From Pseudomonadota bacterium (GTDB lineage Bacteria; Myxococcota; Myxococcia; Myxococcales; Myxococcaceae): 6,296 nucleotides of DNA. The notes beneath the pieces were generated by a model. That model was not told the origin of the DNA. It did no database searches and saw only the letters and a program-made list of their open reading frames with translations. Below, piece by piece: positions 5,163 through 6,296 of this stretch. Made by a program: the position numbers and the translations under genes. The stretch is taken from NCBI GenBank assembly GCA_023424585.1, contig JAFADT010000769.1, positions 1 to 6,296 on the forward strand, given 5' to 3'. Within the stretch, counting starts at the first letter, position 1. The number at the start of each line of letters is the position of its first letter.

Positions 5163-6296
5163 ATGCTCCGCTCGATCCTCGGCCTGTGTTGCAGCCTCGT
5201 GCTGCTTGTCCCCGCGCGCGCCCCTGCGTTGATGCAGGAGCCGCTCCTGCGCATCGAGGAGAAGGTCATCGAGCCGGAGCCAGACCCCAGCACCTTCCAG
5301 GCCACGGAGGATGATCCGGAGACGGACACCGCCGGTGACGCCGAGGACGCCGACGAACCGGAGCCCGAGCCCCGCCCCGACACCCGGCGCCGCGTCATCG
5401 CCCCGCCGCCCGTCCGGCCCGCCACCCCCGTCGAACCCGAAGCGCCGCCCGTCGTCGTCCCGCCCCGTCCCGCCGTCACCCCGGTGGTGGTGCCGAAGGT
5501 GACGGACGCGGAGCTGCTGGGCGTCTGGGAGAGGTGGAGGGCGGCCCGCTCCCGCAACGACCTCGCCGCGGCGGAGGCCGCCCAGAAGGAGCTGCTCACG
5601 CTGCGCGCGGAGGTGCTCGCCTCAGACCTGGAGCCCCTGAGCATGGGCTTCGTGCGCGAGGCCGCGGTCCGCCGCCGCGCCGGGGACCTGACGGGCGCGC
5701 TCGCGCTCCTGGATGTGGCCGTGGCCCTGTCGCCAGGGCTGCCCGCGGCGCGCTTCGCCCGGGCGGAGACCTACGTGGTGGAGGATCCGCTGAACGTCCC
5801 GCGCGCGCTCGGCGAGTGGAAGAACGCGCTCGCGACGCTGGCCGGGGACGCGCGCTACCGCAGGCCCGCGCTCACGGACCTGGGCGCGCTGGCGCTCGCG
5901 GCGTGGGCGGCCACGGCGGTGGCGGTGGTCGCGGTGCTCTTCCTGCGGCGGATCCGCTACGCGCTGCATGACTTCCACCACTTCTTCCCGCGGTCGGTGC
6001 GGCGCTGGCAGTCGGCGCTGCTGGGCCTCGTGCTCCTCGCGCTGCCCGCGGTGCTGGGCGCGGGCCTGGTGCCGGTGCTGCTCGTGCTCTTCGCCTCGGT
6101 CGCGCTGTACGTGGGCCGCGCCGAGCGCTGGGTGGCCGCGGTGCTCCTCATGGGCCTGGGCGTGATGCCGCTCGCCGCGGGGACGCTGGCGCGCTTCACT
6201 GTCTTCGCCGGCACGCCCGCGGAGGACGTCTACCTCCTGGAGCGCGGCGGCCTGTCCGCGGAGGGCGCGGCGGCCCGCGTGCGCGCCCGGGCGGCG
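5163..6296 (+). CDS. Exported TPR-containing multi-pass membrane protein, 3'-truncated by window edge
   Basis: Open from ATG 5163 to the last base, 378 codons with no stop, so the C-terminus is missing. Function not recognised. Order of parts: signal peptide (1-20, MLRSILGLCCSLVLLVPARA, likely cleaved near ARA); an acidic, proline-rich linker (about 36-112, with EPEPEP and many Pro-Val); an Ala/Glu-rich helical stretch (113-160); a TPR-like helix pair (about 163-203, RRAGDLTGALALLDVAVALSP then AARFARAETYV); a TM helix (about 238-261); a conserved-looking loop DFHHFFPRSVRRWQ (270-283); two further hydrophobic helices (about 284-318) and another (about 323-348); then the start of a new soluble part. 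The N-terminal part would face the periplasm. The start is chosen for its signal peptide; an in-frame ATG at 5118 would add 15 residues in front of it. Neither start has a clear Shine-Dalgarno. The gene is divergent from mazG and probably independent of it. Many myxobacterial genomes carry such TPR membrane proteins, often unassigned. Confidence 0.85.
   Translation, partial: MLRSILGLCCSLVLLVPARAPALMQEPLLRIEEKVIEPEPDPSTFQATEDDPETDTAGDAEDADEPEPEPRPDTRRRVIAPPPVRPATPVEPEAPPVVVPPRPAVTPVVVPKVTDAELLGVWERWRAARSRNDLAAAEAAQKELLTLRAEVLASDLEPLSMGFVREAAVRRRAGDLTGALALLDVAVALSPGLPAARFARAETYVVEDPLNVPRALGEWKNALATLAGDARYRRPALTDLGALALAAWAATAVAVVAVLFLRRIRYALHDFHHFFPRSVRRWQSALLGLVLLALPAVLGAGLVPVLLVLFASVALYVGRAERWVAAVLLMGLGVMPLAAGTLARFTVFAGTPAEDVYLLERGGLSAEGAAARVRARAA

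Noticed and set aside
5057..5644. 195-codon minus-strand frame opposite the TPR gene
   Set aside because: Ser/Gly/Thr-rich repeats are the antisense reading of the Pro/Glu-rich linker; the plus-strand frame has a signal peptide and TM helices and stays open to the window edge.

Overview
The window is very GC-rich with strong G/C third-position bias. Its proteins look like those of a large-genome delta-proteobacterial lineage, most likely Myxococcaceae (Myxococcus/Corallococcus-like). That assignment is an inference from protein style and base composition; there is no rRNA in the window to confirm it. Most of the content is conserved housekeeping, and no mobile element, CRISPR array, tRNA or phage gene is visible.

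Layout. (1) Positions 2-3390, plus strand: a tight three-gene run. It holds the 3' nine-tenths of leuS (leucyl-tRNA synthetase, cut by the left edge), a small zinc-ribbon membrane protein of unknown function 18 bp later, and lptE (LPS-assembly outer-membrane lipoprotein) 32 bp after that. (2) Positions 3389-3411: a perfect 10-bp hairpin between the convergent lptE and rpsT genes, probably a shared terminator. (3) Positions 3436-3699, minus strand: rpsT (ribosomal protein S20) starting at a TTG codon, with a plausible promoter and leader just upstream. (4) Positions 3872-5056, minus strand: a MazG-family NTP pyrophosphohydrolase carrying an extra C-terminal domain of about 115 residues with a glyoxalase/bleomycin-resistance (VOC) pattern. 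(5) Positions 5163-6296, plus strand, divergent from mazG: the 5' part of an exported, proline/acid-rich, TPR-containing membrane protein, cut by the right edge.

How the genes fit together. leuS next to lptE, and rpsT close by, recalls the common proteobacterial order leuS-lptE-holA-rpsT. Here holA is missing and a zinc-ribbon membrane gene lies between leuS and lptE. LptE works in LPS export; leuS and rpsT serve translation; MazG cleans up or controls nucleotide pools. The TPR membrane protein has no assigned role.

The most unusual items are the MazG-VOC fusion, the TTG start of rpsT (matching the known UUG start of E. coli rpsT), a KMGKR version of the class I synthetase KMSKS loop in leuS, and the unassigned zinc-ribbon and TPR membrane proteins. 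I do not see a clear undescribed multi-gene system here.
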